Source of the DNA: Nocardia puris
GTDB taxonomy: Bacteria; Actinomycetota; Actinomycetes; Mycobacteriales; Mycobacteriaceae
Direction: 5' to 3'
NCBI RefSeq assembly: GCF_003315035.1
Contig: NZ_QNRE01000016.1
Coordinates: 62,001 to 126,000 of the forward strand
DNA length: 64,000 nt
Shown: piece by piece, positions 25,423 to 33,516 of the stretch
Position numbering within the stretch: the first letter of the stretch is position 1
Layout of the letters: each line of letters opens with the position of its first letter
The notes under the pieces: generated by a model
Told to the model about the DNA's origin: nothing
The model's database searches: none
The model's input: the letters and a program-made list of their open reading frames with translations, nothing else
Made by a program: the position numbers and the translations under genes

Positions 25423-26196
25423 ATGATGTTCGACGACAAGTTGGGCGAGTTCCAGCAATGGCAGGCCAGCCCATGGGGCAGGCTGCGGTACACGGTGGCG
25501 ATGGCGAACCTTGTCCGGCACCTGCCCGCCGAGCGAGGACTGGAGATCCTCGATGTCGGTGGTGGCAATGGTGTGGAAGCGGTTGAACTCGCTCGACGCG
25601 GACACCACGTCACCATCGCCGACCCCTCACCCCAGTCCCTCGCCGAAGCGAACACGATCGCCTCCGAGCGTGGCGTCCGCGACCACATCACCACATACCC
25701 GGCCGATATCGACTCCCTCGGCGCCACGCTGGGCACCGACGGCTTCGATGTCGTGCTACTGCATAACGTGCTTCAGTACCTTCCGGAGAGGGAACGCACC
25801 GCAACCATGCTGGCGGACCAGCTTCGGCCGGCTGGGGTGCTGTCGCTGATAGCACCCAACGCTGACACCGACCCACTGCTGAGTGCGGTGCGTGGCCTGG
25901 ATCTGGACGAAGCACTGTGGCTGCTGGATAGCCCCACCCGGTACAGCGGCGCGTACGACACCAGAACTCACGCCTGCTATGCCGACCGGGTCGCGGCGGA
26001 CCTGCGCACGGCGGAGCTGAGCGTTATCGGGAGGTACGGCATCCGCTGTGTCTGCGACCTCATCGTCGACGACTCCCGCAAGTCCGACCCGGATTTCTAC
26101 AGCAAGCTCGAGCGGCTGGAACTCACCTTGTCCCACCGCGCTCCGTACACCCATACCGCACGGTTCTTCCACCTCATCGCACCCCGCGCACAGTAG
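25423..26196 (+). CDS. SAM-dependent methyltransferase (CmoM/SmtA-like)
   Basis: This 257-aa class I methyltransferase has motif I (LEILDVGGGNGVEAVELA), the acidic end of strand 2 (VTIADPS) and motif IV region VLLHNVLQYLP. The overall pattern, with a closing YTHTARFFHLIA segment, is close to the CmoM/SmtA group. CmoM methylates a modified uridine in tRNA, but related enzymes act on small molecules, so the substrate is open. It is divergent from the HIT gene, 112 bp away. Confidence 0.88.
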   Translation: MMFDDKLGEFQQWQASPWGRLRYTVAMANLVRHLPAERGLEILDVGGGNGVEAVELARRGHHVTIADPSPQSLAEANTIASERGVRDHITTYPADIDSLGATLGTDGFDVVLLHNVLQYLPERERTATMLADQLRPAGVLSLIAPNADTDPLLSAVRGLDLDEALWLLDSPTRYSGAYDTRTHACYADRVAADLRTAELSVIGRYGIRCVCDLIVDDSRKSDPDFYSKLERLELTLSHRAPYTHTARFFHLIAPRAQ

Positions 26197-26282
26197 ATGC
26201 TCCGCACGGCGTACGTCCCGAGGCGTTCGCCGAGCCTCTCGTCCGCACGATGCGCTGCGGAGAGCGTGGGAGGCTGGGGGCC

Positions 26283-27194
26283 GTGACCGAATCCTTCTCC
26301 TGTCCGATTGTCGCTACGGTAACGCCGTACCAACGTGGCGGTCACCTGGATCTTTCGGCGTTGAGCGACTATCTGGATCTGATTGGGGCTGCGGGTGTCG
26401 AGACGGTCCTGGTCAACGGAACCACCGGGGAATTCGCCAGTCTGACGGTGCGCGAGCGGATCCAGGTCGCCGAGCACTGCCGAAGCAGGTGGAGCGGTGT
26501 CCTGGTCGTGCACGTGGGTGCATGCGCGGTCGGTGATGCCGTGGAATTGGCGCGCCACGCCAGCGACTTCGCCGATGCGCTGGCGGTGATGAACCCGTTC
26601 TTCTTCGCCGAGGCTGCCGAAACCGGGATCGGGGCCTACTTCCGCGCAGTGTTGCCGCACTGCCTGCGCCCGACACTGCTGTACAACTTCCCACGCCACA
26701 CCCAGGCACCAATCCCACCGCGGCTCGCCGCGCAGCTGGCCGGAGAGTTTCCGCAGCTGACCGGGATCAAAGACTCCGGGAAGGACCGCTCATTGACCTA
26801 CGAGTATCAGCAGATCGGCCCCGACTTCCGGGTGTATCTCGGTGACGACCGGATCGGGGCCCGGATCGCGGAGATCGGGGCGGCCGGGGTGGTCACCGGC
26901 GCCGGAGGGCCGGTCGCGGAGCTGCCGGTAGCGGTCGCAGCGGCGGTGGCGGCCGGTGACATCGAGCGTGCCCAGGCCCGGCAACACGAATTCGACCGCT
27001 ACACCGACGCCCGTAAACGACTACCCATCAGCGATGTCGCCTTCGCCAAAGCCGCGGTGTCGACCCGGCTGCCCGGGTTCCCGACCCTAGTCCGGCCACC
27101 GCTGACCTCAGCATCACCCGAACATGCGCGAGAGATCCACACGGTCATGAGATCGATACTTCCGCTACTCCACCGTGACAACCCGGCGTACTGA
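26283..27194 (+). CDS. Dihydrodipicolinate synthase-family aldolase/lyase
   Basis: This 303-aa TIM-barrel protein has the DapA-family features: NGTTGEFASLT (GTTGE), the Tyr motif LLYNFPRHT (YNxP) and the Schiff-base Lys in GIKDSGKD. Members include DapA, N-acetylneuraminate lyase and 2-keto-3-deoxy acid aldolases; divergence makes a housekeeping DapA role unlikely. The GTG at 26283 is preceded by GGGAGG and is preferred to an ATG at 26250. It may act on a keto acid connected with the cluster. Confidence 0.88.
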   Translation: MTESFSCPIVATVTPYQRGGHLDLSALSDYLDLIGAAGVETVLVNGTTGEFASLTVRERIQVAEHCRSRWSGVLVVHVGACAVGDAVELARHASDFADALAVMNPFFFAEAAETGIGAYFRAVLPHCLRPTLLYNFPRHTQAPIPPRLAAQLAGEFPQLTGIKDSGKDRSLTYEYQQIGPDFRVYLGDDRIGARIAEIGAAGVVTGAGGPVAELPVAVAAAVAAGDIERAQARQHEFDRYTDARKRLPISDVAFAKAAVSTRLPGFPTLVRPPLTSASPEHAREIHTVMRSILPLLHRDNPAY

Positions 27195-27206
27195 TCAGAA
27201 TCCGGT

Positions 27207-27821
27207 TCAGTTTTCGATCACGAGATCGCACACTGTGCGGGCCAGTTCCCGAACTCCGGAATCGAGAACACCGGACCGATACCCAGTCCAGTCCGCCAAC
27301 TTGGGTGCGTCGCGGGCAGAACCCCGTGCGATCATCCGCTGTCGAACCTGTTCGGTGGGCGAGTCTATCCACACGGTCACGACCGGCAGGTCCGCCTCAG
27401 CTTCGGTGTGCTGTCGCATGAAAACTCCCAACGGAAGTCCTGCGGCGCCTGCCGCACGCATGGTCGACAGGAACGGTGCGTCCAGCACCACCGGGTGGTG
27501 GGTGGCCACGGTCAGGCCGGTACGGATGAGGCTGTCGTAGATGCCCGGCGCAACGACCTCGCGGTAGGTGTCGGAATCGCGATCGAACGGATCGCCGGTC
27601 AGCCGCGTCATTACCGACTCCTCCAACGCCGGTGCGAGTGTGTCCTTGTCCAACACGACCGCGCCCATCCCCGCGGCGAGCCACCGCGCGGCCGAGGACT
27701 TGCCTGATGCGGGGAATCCGCAAATCACCATCGCACCAGTGCTCCGGATCGGTGCCGCCGCCTGGTCGAGCTGCTCGCAGACCAGGGCGGCCAGGGACGT
27801 CGACTGCTGTTCTTTCATCAC
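27207..27821 (-). CDS. P-loop kinase-like ATPase
   Basis: This 204-aa protein has a Walker A motif (GFPASGKSS) followed by LDKDTLAPALEE and later VLDAPFLSTMR, VVTVWIDSP and RMIARGSARD, the layout of small P-loop kinases (AAA_33/zeta-toxin-like or shikimate kinase-like). It may phosphorylate a small molecule or act as a nucleotide-dependent resistance factor. It converges with the aldolase gene (12 bp between stops) and lies 52 bp downstream of the nuclease gene, with which it may be co-transcribed. Confidence 0.8.
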   Translation of the reverse strand: MMKEQQSTSLAALVCEQLDQAAAPIRSTGAMVICGFPASGKSSAARWLAAGMGAVVLDKDTLAPALEESVMTRLTGDPFDRDSDTYREVVAPGIYDSLIRTGLTVATHHPVVLDAPFLSTMRAAGAAGLPLGVFMRQHTEAEADLPVVTVWIDSPTEQVRQRMIARGSARDAPKLADWTGYRSGVLDSGVRELARTVCDLVIEN

Positions 27822-27873
27822 CGATGGACTCCATCACACTTGCTTGCGCTGGCGAATTCAAGCCGCGTGCTGG

Positions 27874-29376
27874 TCACGTTGCGGGAACCGGTGTGCGTGC
27901 GCGGTGGGCGCGAACACGGCATTTGCCGGAGCAGTACAGTGCTGGTCTGCCACCGCGGCGCTGTTTCAGTGGCGCCGCGCACCCCGGTGCGGCGCAGATC
28001 CCAAGACGGTTCGGGCGACCTTCGGCAAGGCCGGGCCGTTCGGCCGGCGTCGGCGGTAGGGTGTGGCAGCCGTCCCGGTGTACTGGCCACTGGCTTTCGG
28101 TGCGCCACAGCTGGCGGTGGGTGCCGTGGTCGTCGACCTCGTAGGGTTGATAGCCGAGCCGAGCCAGTTCGGCGGCGTCGAGTCCGCGTTCGCGATGGAA
28201 GGTGTTGATGGTCGAGGCGCCGATGGCGCTGCGAATCTGGAAGCAGGGGCGTCCAGGGTGCGCGCCGCAGCGTAGGCACGGCTGGTCCATTTCGCCGTAG
28301 AACCCGCGCCAAAGCTCGCCGGTCACAGGCATGCTTGTGGCGAGGGACGCGTGTGGTTCGGCTTCATCAGGATGAAGTGGAGTCACGCTCGCGGTGACGG
28401 GATCGACCCATTCCGCGCGAACCAGGAACGGGAACCGCCTGCGTAGCTGCTTCCATGCCCCGGATGGCCGAAAGGCGTCTGTCAGCGTTGCGTGCACGTA
28501 GTCCAGCGACCGCGTGGCGGCCGTGAGCTCGGTGAGGGTGCCTTCGACCCGGACCAGTCCAGACGGCATGAGTAGAGGGACTTCGGTGGTCGAGGTCAGC
28601 CCGTCTGCGCCGAGGTCGATCATGCAGACCGATTTCGGCGGGTCGAAATCGATGGGCCGCGGGCCGAAGTCGTAGACATAGGGCAGAGGCGAGCCCGAGT
28701 AGCGGACCGCGCGGGAGACCGCGTGCGGCCAGTGTAGGTCACCGAGCGCGACATAGTCGATTCCGGCGAACACCTCGACCGGGACCGTGTGACGGCTACC
28801 GACCCGCAACCGTTCCGGACCGCGTTCGGTGGGGTCGGCCACTGGAACATGACCGACCACCACCGAACGCGCTTCCGGACGGCCCGCCAGGTCCGCACGC
28901 ACTCGCGTCATCGCGGTAAGCCAGCGATCGGCGTGCGACCGGCCCGCACCACAACCGAGCGCGGATCCAGTGAACTGCAGACATGGAACCCCGTACACCG
29001 CGACAGACCCGTGCTCGTCGTCGAACAACACCGGCCTGCCGATGCCGGCCACGCTGGTCACCAAGTGCAACCCGCCTGCGGCAGAGAACACTGCTCCGGC
29101 TCCCAGACGGATCGGTGAGTCATGGTTACCTGCTATTATCAGCAGCTGCGCGCCAGCAGCTCGGATCGCGGCGAACGCGTCCTGACACACAGCAACCTCG
29201 GCCTCAGATGGATCGGTTCTGTCGTATATATCGCCAGCGACGACCACGAGATCGACTTCCCACTCCTCTACGAGTGCTGGGATCTCCCCGACGAGTATGA
29301 CCCGCTGAGCGGCCAGCAAGGGCATGCCACGCATCCGGAACCCGATATGCCAGTCGGACGTGTGCAGGATCCGCAT
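27874..29376 (-). CDS. SbcD/Mre11-type metallophosphoesterase with C-terminal zinc motifs
   Basis: Residues 1-330 of this 500-aa protein form an SbcD-like calcineurin fold: ILHTSDWHIG, VVAGDIYDR, IAGNHDSP and VVVGHVPV with YVALGDLHWPHAV supply the metal ligands. The C-terminal third adds two Cys groups, CLRCGAHPGRPC and a CGNR-like CAAPGCAAPL with YCSGKC, which could bind zinc and DNA. The start at 29376 (MRILHTS) is chosen over an upstream TTG because it matches the family N-terminus. No SbcC ATPase gene is next to it, which is unusual. It could be a standalone nuclease or defence-type enzyme. Confidence 0.85.
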   Translation of the reverse strand: MRILHTSDWHIGFRMRGMPLLAAQRVILVGEIPALVEEWEVDLVVVAGDIYDRTDPSEAEVAVCQDAFAAIRAAGAQLLIIAGNHDSPIRLGAGAVFSAAGGLHLVTSVAGIGRPVLFDDEHGSVAVYGVPCLQFTGSALGCGAGRSHADRWLTAMTRVRADLAGRPEARSVVVGHVPVADPTERGPERLRVGSRHTVPVEVFAGIDYVALGDLHWPHAVSRAVRYSGSPLPYVYDFGPRPIDFDPPKSVCMIDLGADGLTSTTEVPLLMPSGLVRVEGTLTELTAATRSLDYVHATLTDAFRPSGAWKQLRRRFPFLVRAEWVDPVTASVTPLHPDEAEPHASLATSMPVTGELWRGFYGEMDQPCLRCGAHPGRPCFQIRSAIGASTINTFHRERGLDAAELARLGYQPYEVDDHGTHRQLWRTESQWPVHRDGCHTLPPTPAERPGLAEGRPNRLGICAAPGCAAPLKQRRGGRPALYCSGKCRVRAHRARTPVPAT

Positions 29377-29502
29377 GCGCGACAGGATATTCCGCGCCAC
29401 TGACAACTCTCGCGGACCGGGGTCACAGTGCCCAGGGGTACCCGCAAGGAGTTCCAGCGGTGGGCCTTCGTGCGGCAGGCGCCGGCCGTTTCGCTGCTCC
29501 GA

Positions 29503-30978
29503 TTACCAGCCGAAGTAGCTGCGGATGAGCAATTCGTCCGGGCGTGGCTCGGGTATATGGAGGTCTTTTGGCGCGCATCCGAGGAGTGGGTGGGCGTCTG
29601 CGGTGGGGTCGGTGGGGTGGTGGAACAGGATCAATTCGATCACTGTGTCGACGTAGGCGAGCGCCGTGGTCATCAAGGTGACCGCGAAGGTGGCCAAGTC
29701 GCCGACGGTCGTCGGTTCGGCCGACAGGACCGTGGTGCTGGCCTTCCAGACGCCGAGTTTGGCGACCTGTTGCTGGGTGAGTTTCACGTCGTCGAGCAGG
29801 TCGAGGTTTACGGCGATGGTGGTAGCGCTGCCGTATCCACGGCTCGGTACCGGCCCAGTCGGCAGTACGGCCTCATGGATGTAGTTGCGCAGTGTCGAGG
29901 TGATGTAGGCGTAGGTTCTGTATTCGACGATCCGGTCCACGATCTCACCGGCGGCGTATTTCTCGACGATGTGGCTGGTGATTAGGGGCAGAGAGTGCAG
30001 GCTCTTGGGTTCGTTCCTCTTCGGTCCCCGGCCGTCGTGCAGCCGTCTGAACAGTCGGCCGAATGTGTCGAATACTGCGGTCAGGTAGAGCAGTTCGCGG
30101 TCGAATGCCTCGCTGACCCGCTCGGTGGTATCGGCGGTAGGTGTGTGCGGCCCGTTGTGGGTCGACAGTGCGGCCAGCAACTCGTCGAGCGCGCGCAGCG
30201 CGCGCTGGGCCCGTGCCGAGATCGAGCCGAGGTCGGAGACGACATCGGTGTGCCTGCCCATCAGGGCGGCCACCATCAGGTGGCGAAGATGCGGGATGTG
30301 GCTCTCGATCCCGATGTGGTAGACCCCGCTGACCGATCCGGCGCGCAGATCGTCGTAGACGATGACGCCCGTTCGGTTGTACCGCAGGCTCAGGTTTCCC
30401 GTCATGCGCAGATAGTGACCGAATATCGGTAGCAGGTCGGGAGGGGTGATCATGGCGGCGATATCGTTGTCGGCGACTTCGGGTCGGCCCGCGGTCGGCG
30501 CCTCGGTCACCACAACGTCTAGCCCGAGTTTGAGGGCCACGGCCGCCAGCGCTGCGGCGCGGTAGCGGTCTTCCTCGGTGAGGTCGGATTCTGCCGACTG
30601 TAGGGCGTCGAGGTTGGCGTAGACGCCGAAGAACGGGCACCAGCCGCCGAAGGTCTGCTCGCCTGCGGTGTAGGTGGTCACCCAGACCTGCGACGCGTCG
30701 GCGATCTTTTCCAGTTCGCCGAAGCTGTGATAGTCCACGACATGCACGATCGCGCAATCGAGGCGCTGCCTCCACGGTTCGGTCAGATCGTCGTGTTGCT
30801 CGCCGAATACGAGGAACGCGGGCTCGATTTCCGGGCGCCGTCGCAGCACCGATACGAAGTCGGCGATATCGGGCGGCTCGGCCCCCAGGGTCGACAGATC
30901 CAGGCCGACTCGCAGCGGGCCGCGTCGCCGGGACGAGTGGATACAACGGCCGATGCTCGCCATGTGGTGCACGGACAT
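29503..30978 (-). CDS. Unknown 491-aa protein
   Basis: This is a long, protein-like open frame without a recognised family. The N-terminal 200 residues alternate strands and helices (VGLDLSTLGAEPPD, FVFGE-like strands and VVTEAPTAGRPEVADNDIAA). The C-terminal part is helical, with a hydrophobic stretch near residues 425-450. No signal peptide or clear membrane span is visible. It points left, like the nuclease gene, with a gap of 126 bp. Nothing in its neighbourhood defines its job. Confidence 0.7.
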   Translation of the reverse strand: MSVHHMASIGRCIHSSRRRGPLRVGLDLSTLGAEPPDIADFVSVLRRRPEIEPAFLVFGEQHDDLTEPWRQRLDCAIVHVVDYHSFGELEKIADASQVWVTTYTAGEQTFGGWCPFFGVYANLDALQSAESDLTEEDRYRAAALAAVALKLGLDVVVTEAPTAGRPEVADNDIAAMITPPDLLPIFGHYLRMTGNLSLRYNRTGVIVYDDLRAGSVSGVYHIGIESHIPHLRHLMVAALMGRHTDVVSDLGSISARAQRALRALDELLAALSTHNGPHTPTADTTERVSEAFDRELLYLTAVFDTFGRLFRRLHDGRGPKRNEPKSLHSLPLITSHIVEKYAAGEIVDRIVEYRTYAYITSTLRNYIHEAVLPTGPVPSRGYGSATTIAVNLDLLDDVKLTQQQVAKLGVWKASTTVLSAEPTTVGDLATFAVTLMTTALAYVDTVIELILFHHPTDPTADAHPLLGCAPKDLHIPEPRPDELLIRSYFGW

Positions 30979-31379
30979 ACCTCATGAAGCGATGCTCCGG
31001 CGCGTCGTGGGGCAGTACCAGCCCCTCAGTGCCGGTCACGCCGAAAGTCTCTCCCGCCACGGCAGTCCGGCGCTACATCTGTTTCGATGACAGCGCCCGG
31101 TGTAGCGGGTCGGCCTGGTGGTGGTTCGGCCAGCCGCCTGTTCTGGTTTCTCGTCGGCGGTCGCCGTGCTCCGGCGGGGCCCGGCGGCCGTCGAACCAGC
31201 CGCGGACGGCGATGAATCGGAGCTGGCCGGGCCGTCCGCGTCTCATTCGATAAAGCCCGGCTCCATCGGCCGATGGCATCTCTACCCCAGGGGCTCATCG
31301 CCACGATCCGCCACCGACCGGTCATCCGGGCCGCAGTCTCGGAACACCTCTCCTTACGAGGCGATAGCGTAGCCACCGA
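30979..31379. other. 401-bp stretch without a supported gene
   Basis: Short open frames occur on both strands but show no family features and low-complexity Arg/Pro/Ser-rich translations. No tRNA, inverted repeat or promoter stands out. It separates the left-pointing gene at 29503 from the HTH gene at 31380. Confidence 0.5.
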
Positions 31380-31853
31380 TTACACTCGCGCTCTCCCATG
31401 AGGATCCCGCGTGGGTATTCCGCGCCGACGAAGTGCCGTCAGGACGGTGGTGTGGTTGACGTCGAGATGGTTGCCGACCCGGGCGAGTGACCAGCCGAGC
31501 TTGTAGAGATGGATGGCGGTGTCGACCTGGTCGGGGGACAGCCCGCGGCGGCGCATCGGTACCTCGTGTCGGTGGAGGATATTGCTGACTGTGCGCCGTT
31601 CGATACCGAATCGGGCAGCCAGTTCATACACGGTTGCTCCGGCCTGGTAGCCGGTGATCAGCTCCGCGACTTCATCGGCGTCGAGTTGCCGTGCCCGCCG
31701 GGGTCTGATTCTCACCACAGGCGGTGGGGCCGATGTTGTGGGGTCGGGTAGCTTCTGGATCAGGTTTTCCAGGGCTTCCGCCTGCGTTTCAGGGCTTCTA
31801 CCTGCGCTTTTAGGGTTGTAGTAAGGTCCCCCAAGGTCCACTTCACGAAACAC
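31380..31853 (-). CDS. Helix-turn-helix protein with two Hin-like DNA-binding segments
   Basis: This 157-aa protein contains two consecutive helix-turn-helix units similar to those at the C-terminus of invertases and transposases: DEVAELITGYQAGATVYELA leading into RFGIERRTVSNILHRHEVPM, and LSPDQVDTAIHLYKLGWSLA leading into RVGNHLDVNHTTVLTALRRRGIP. Such free-standing proteins often accompany actinobacterial serine recombinases. No recombinase gene lies next to it, so it may be the remnant or accessory of a mobile element. The first possible start (GTG at 31853) lies inside the left arm of a strong hairpin, and a later start is possible. Confidence 0.78.
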   Translation of the reverse strand: MFREVDLGGPYYNPKSAGRSPETQAEALENLIQKLPDPTTSAPPPVVRIRPRRARQLDADEVAELITGYQAGATVYELAARFGIERRTVSNILHRHEVPMRRRGLSPDQVDTAIHLYKLGWSLARVGNHLDVNHTTVLTALRRRGIPTRDPHGRARV

Positions 31854-31894
31854 CGCCCGACCAGCGCAAAGGCCGGGCGGTGTTTTCGTTTTTC
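31849..31894. terminator. Strong hairpin with T-rich tail
   Basis: AACACCGCCCG (31849-31859) pairs with CGGGCGGTGTT (31874-31884), an 11-bp stem with a 14-nt loop, followed on the plus strand by TTCGTTTTTC. This is a good intrinsic terminator for plus-strand transcription. It overlaps the first possible start codon of the left-pointing HTH gene. Confidence 0.7.
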
Positions 31895-32077
31895 AGGAGC
31901 GTCCCCTACTGAGCTGCCCACACTCGCCTGCACGTCCTGGTCGAGAGCGGCGGCAACCGACTCGAAGTCGCGCGGGGGTCGGTTGCCGGCGAGAGCCGGG
32001 CCGGGACCGACCCTTCCGAGTGCTCCGTGATTCCGTGAGTGTCCTCAGCTTCGGCGGATCGGCTGGGCTCGCACGCG

Positions 32078-32123
32078 CAAAGGGTTCGGGCGCACCATAG
32101 TTATGGTGCGCCCGAACCCTTTG
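32078..32123. repeat. 22-bp perfect inverted repeat
   Basis: The arms at 32078-32099 and 32102-32123 are exact reverse complements separated by two bases. The element sits 18 bp beyond the stop of the left-pointing gene at 32141, so it may end that transcript, although no T-run follows. Its length and perfection also resemble an attachment or recombination site. Confidence 0.7.
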
Positions 32124-32140
32124 ATTCCGCAGTGTGCAGG

Positions 32141-32815
32141 TCAGAGCACGCGGGGCACGCTCGAGGGAAAGGCCCAGCCGACAGCGGCCCCGATACCTGC
32201 ACCGGCGGCGGCGCCAGCCGTGGCGCCCGCGGTAGCTCCGGCGGCGCCGCCGACGACCAAGCCGATACCGCCGCCGATGATGACGCCCGCCGGGACGGTC
32301 GCGACGACAGTGGGAGCGCCGACCACGGTCAAGGCAGGCGAAAGCCCGATGAGGCCGCCTAGTGCCGCTCCCGCGGCCATGCCCGCGACACCGCCGCCGA
32401 TCGCACCGACTGCCGTGCCGACGCCGGCGCCGATCGCGGCCGCGTTATCGATCGCCGCGCGCCCGCCGTCCTGGTAGGCCGGAACCTGCTGATCCTGCTC
32501 GCTGACCGGTGCGGCGGCGGCCGGTGCGGCCGCGGCTGCCACCGGCGCCACATCCATCGACTGGGCAATGGCGGCCGCTGCGTCGGTGGCGGCCGGAGGT
32601 AGCACGGTGGTTGCGATCTGCGGGCTCGTCACGGCATCGGCGATCGCGATGGGCTGGGCGGCCGCTGGAGCCGTGTACGCGATCTGGTCAGGGGTTGTGA
32701 TCGAATCGGGCGGAGTCGCGGATGCGACGCCGACCGAGGTGACCGCGGTGGCCAGTGGCACCGCGACCGCGGTTGACCACATGCCAGTAGTTGCCTTGGC
32801 GTGACGTGCCCTCAT
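32141..32815 (-). CDS. Secreted Ala/Gly-rich protein with glycine-zipper segments
   Basis: The 224-aa product begins at 32815 (MRARHAKATTG) with a signal peptide ending near Ala33 (GVASA). The mature part is Ala/Pro-rich and then becomes a long series of GxxxG motifs (GAGVGTAVGAIGGGVAGMAA and GGAAGATAGATAGAAAGAG), which would form packed membrane-active helices. Proteins of this type are common in Nocardia and are thought to be cell-envelope associated. No enzyme motif is present. It has no close gene neighbour on its strand. Confidence 0.8.
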   Translation of the reverse strand: MRARHAKATTGMWSTAVAVPLATAVTSVGVASATPPDSITTPDQIAYTAPAAAQPIAIADAVTSPQIATTVLPPAATDAAAAIAQSMDVAPVAAAAAPAAAAPVSEQDQQVPAYQDGGRAAIDNAAAIGAGVGTAVGAIGGGVAGMAAGAALGGLIGLSPALTVVGAPTVVATVPAGVIIGGGIGLVVGGAAGATAGATAGAAAGAGIGAAVGWAFPSSVPRVL

Positions 32816-33027
32816 CAATAATCCCTCATCAGCAGTACTTGGGCGAGCGGAGCGCTCCTGGCCTTGAGTACCGTCCAAAGGTGAATGCGCCGTGAACGGC
32901 AGGAGTCCTTACTCTGCCTGCGGGTGCCCATCGGAGCGTACGCGCAGGTGAGTTCGCTTCTCCCAGGCGGGGAAGTGCGCGGGAGCGACAGGCGGATCTG
33001 GCGTCGCTCAGCCCTGGGGAAATCCGC

Positions 33028-33338
33028 GCAACCAGGTGTTTCCTCGACGAACCGACCACCGGGCTCGATCCGCGCGGCCGCCGGACCATGCGGGAAATCG
33101 TCCGGGTGCTCACCGCCGACGGCGTGACCATCTTCCTCATCACCCGGTACCTCGAGGAAGCCGATCAGCTGGCCGCAAGATCGCGGTCTTCGACCGGGGC
33201 CATATCGTCGCCGAGGGCACCGCCGACGAACTCGAGCGCAGCATCCCCGGCAGCCACGTCCGGCTGCGATACGCCGACACTGCCGGACGCGATCCGCCAT
33301 ACATCGCCTGCGCCAGCTACGGCAGGTACCGTGCGTGA
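33028..33338 (+). pseudogene. Remnant of a DrrA-like ABC transporter ATP-binding protein
   Basis: The sequence opens inside an ATPase domain with the Walker B and D-loop FLDEPTTGLDPR (33028 onward), then REIVRVLTADGVTIFLITRY and LEEADQLA. Near 33175-33180 a one-base frame change is needed to continue into KIAVFDRGHIVAEGTADELE. The Walker A and signature regions are missing, the usual His of the switch region (LTTH) is an Arg in LITRY, and no permease gene follows. It is a 5'-truncated, frameshifted fragment of a daunorubicin-resistance-type exporter ATPase. Confidence 0.85.
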
Positions 33339-33516
33339 CCTGCCGCGATGTCACTGCGTGATCCGCCGTCGGCGCGACGCGTCTTCTACCACGGACGGAA
33401 CCGATCGCCGGTCGAGGCGGCCGTGGCGGATCCGGGCCGGCCATCCGCGGTCGATTCGCGGCGCCCTCGGACGGGTTGTGTGTAGGGCTCGGTCCGGTGA
33501 CTTCCCGGTCGGGCTG

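Noticed and set aside
26283..27194. Housekeeping DapA
   Set aside because: The family motifs are present but the sequence is divergent and the gene lies in an accessory region, so a dedicated aldolase or lyase is more likely.
30984..31376. Short frames on both strands in the gap before the HTH gene
   Set aside because: No ribosome-binding site with matching start, no motif and low-complexity composition.
31380..31853. Intact transposase or recombinase
   Set aside because: Only helix-turn-helix segments are present; no catalytic domain or terminal inverted repeats frame the gene.
32078..32123. tRNA gene or rRNA fragment at the perfect inverted repeat
   Set aside because: The two-base spacer and lack of D- and T-arm features rule out a tRNA; it is a simple inverted repeat.
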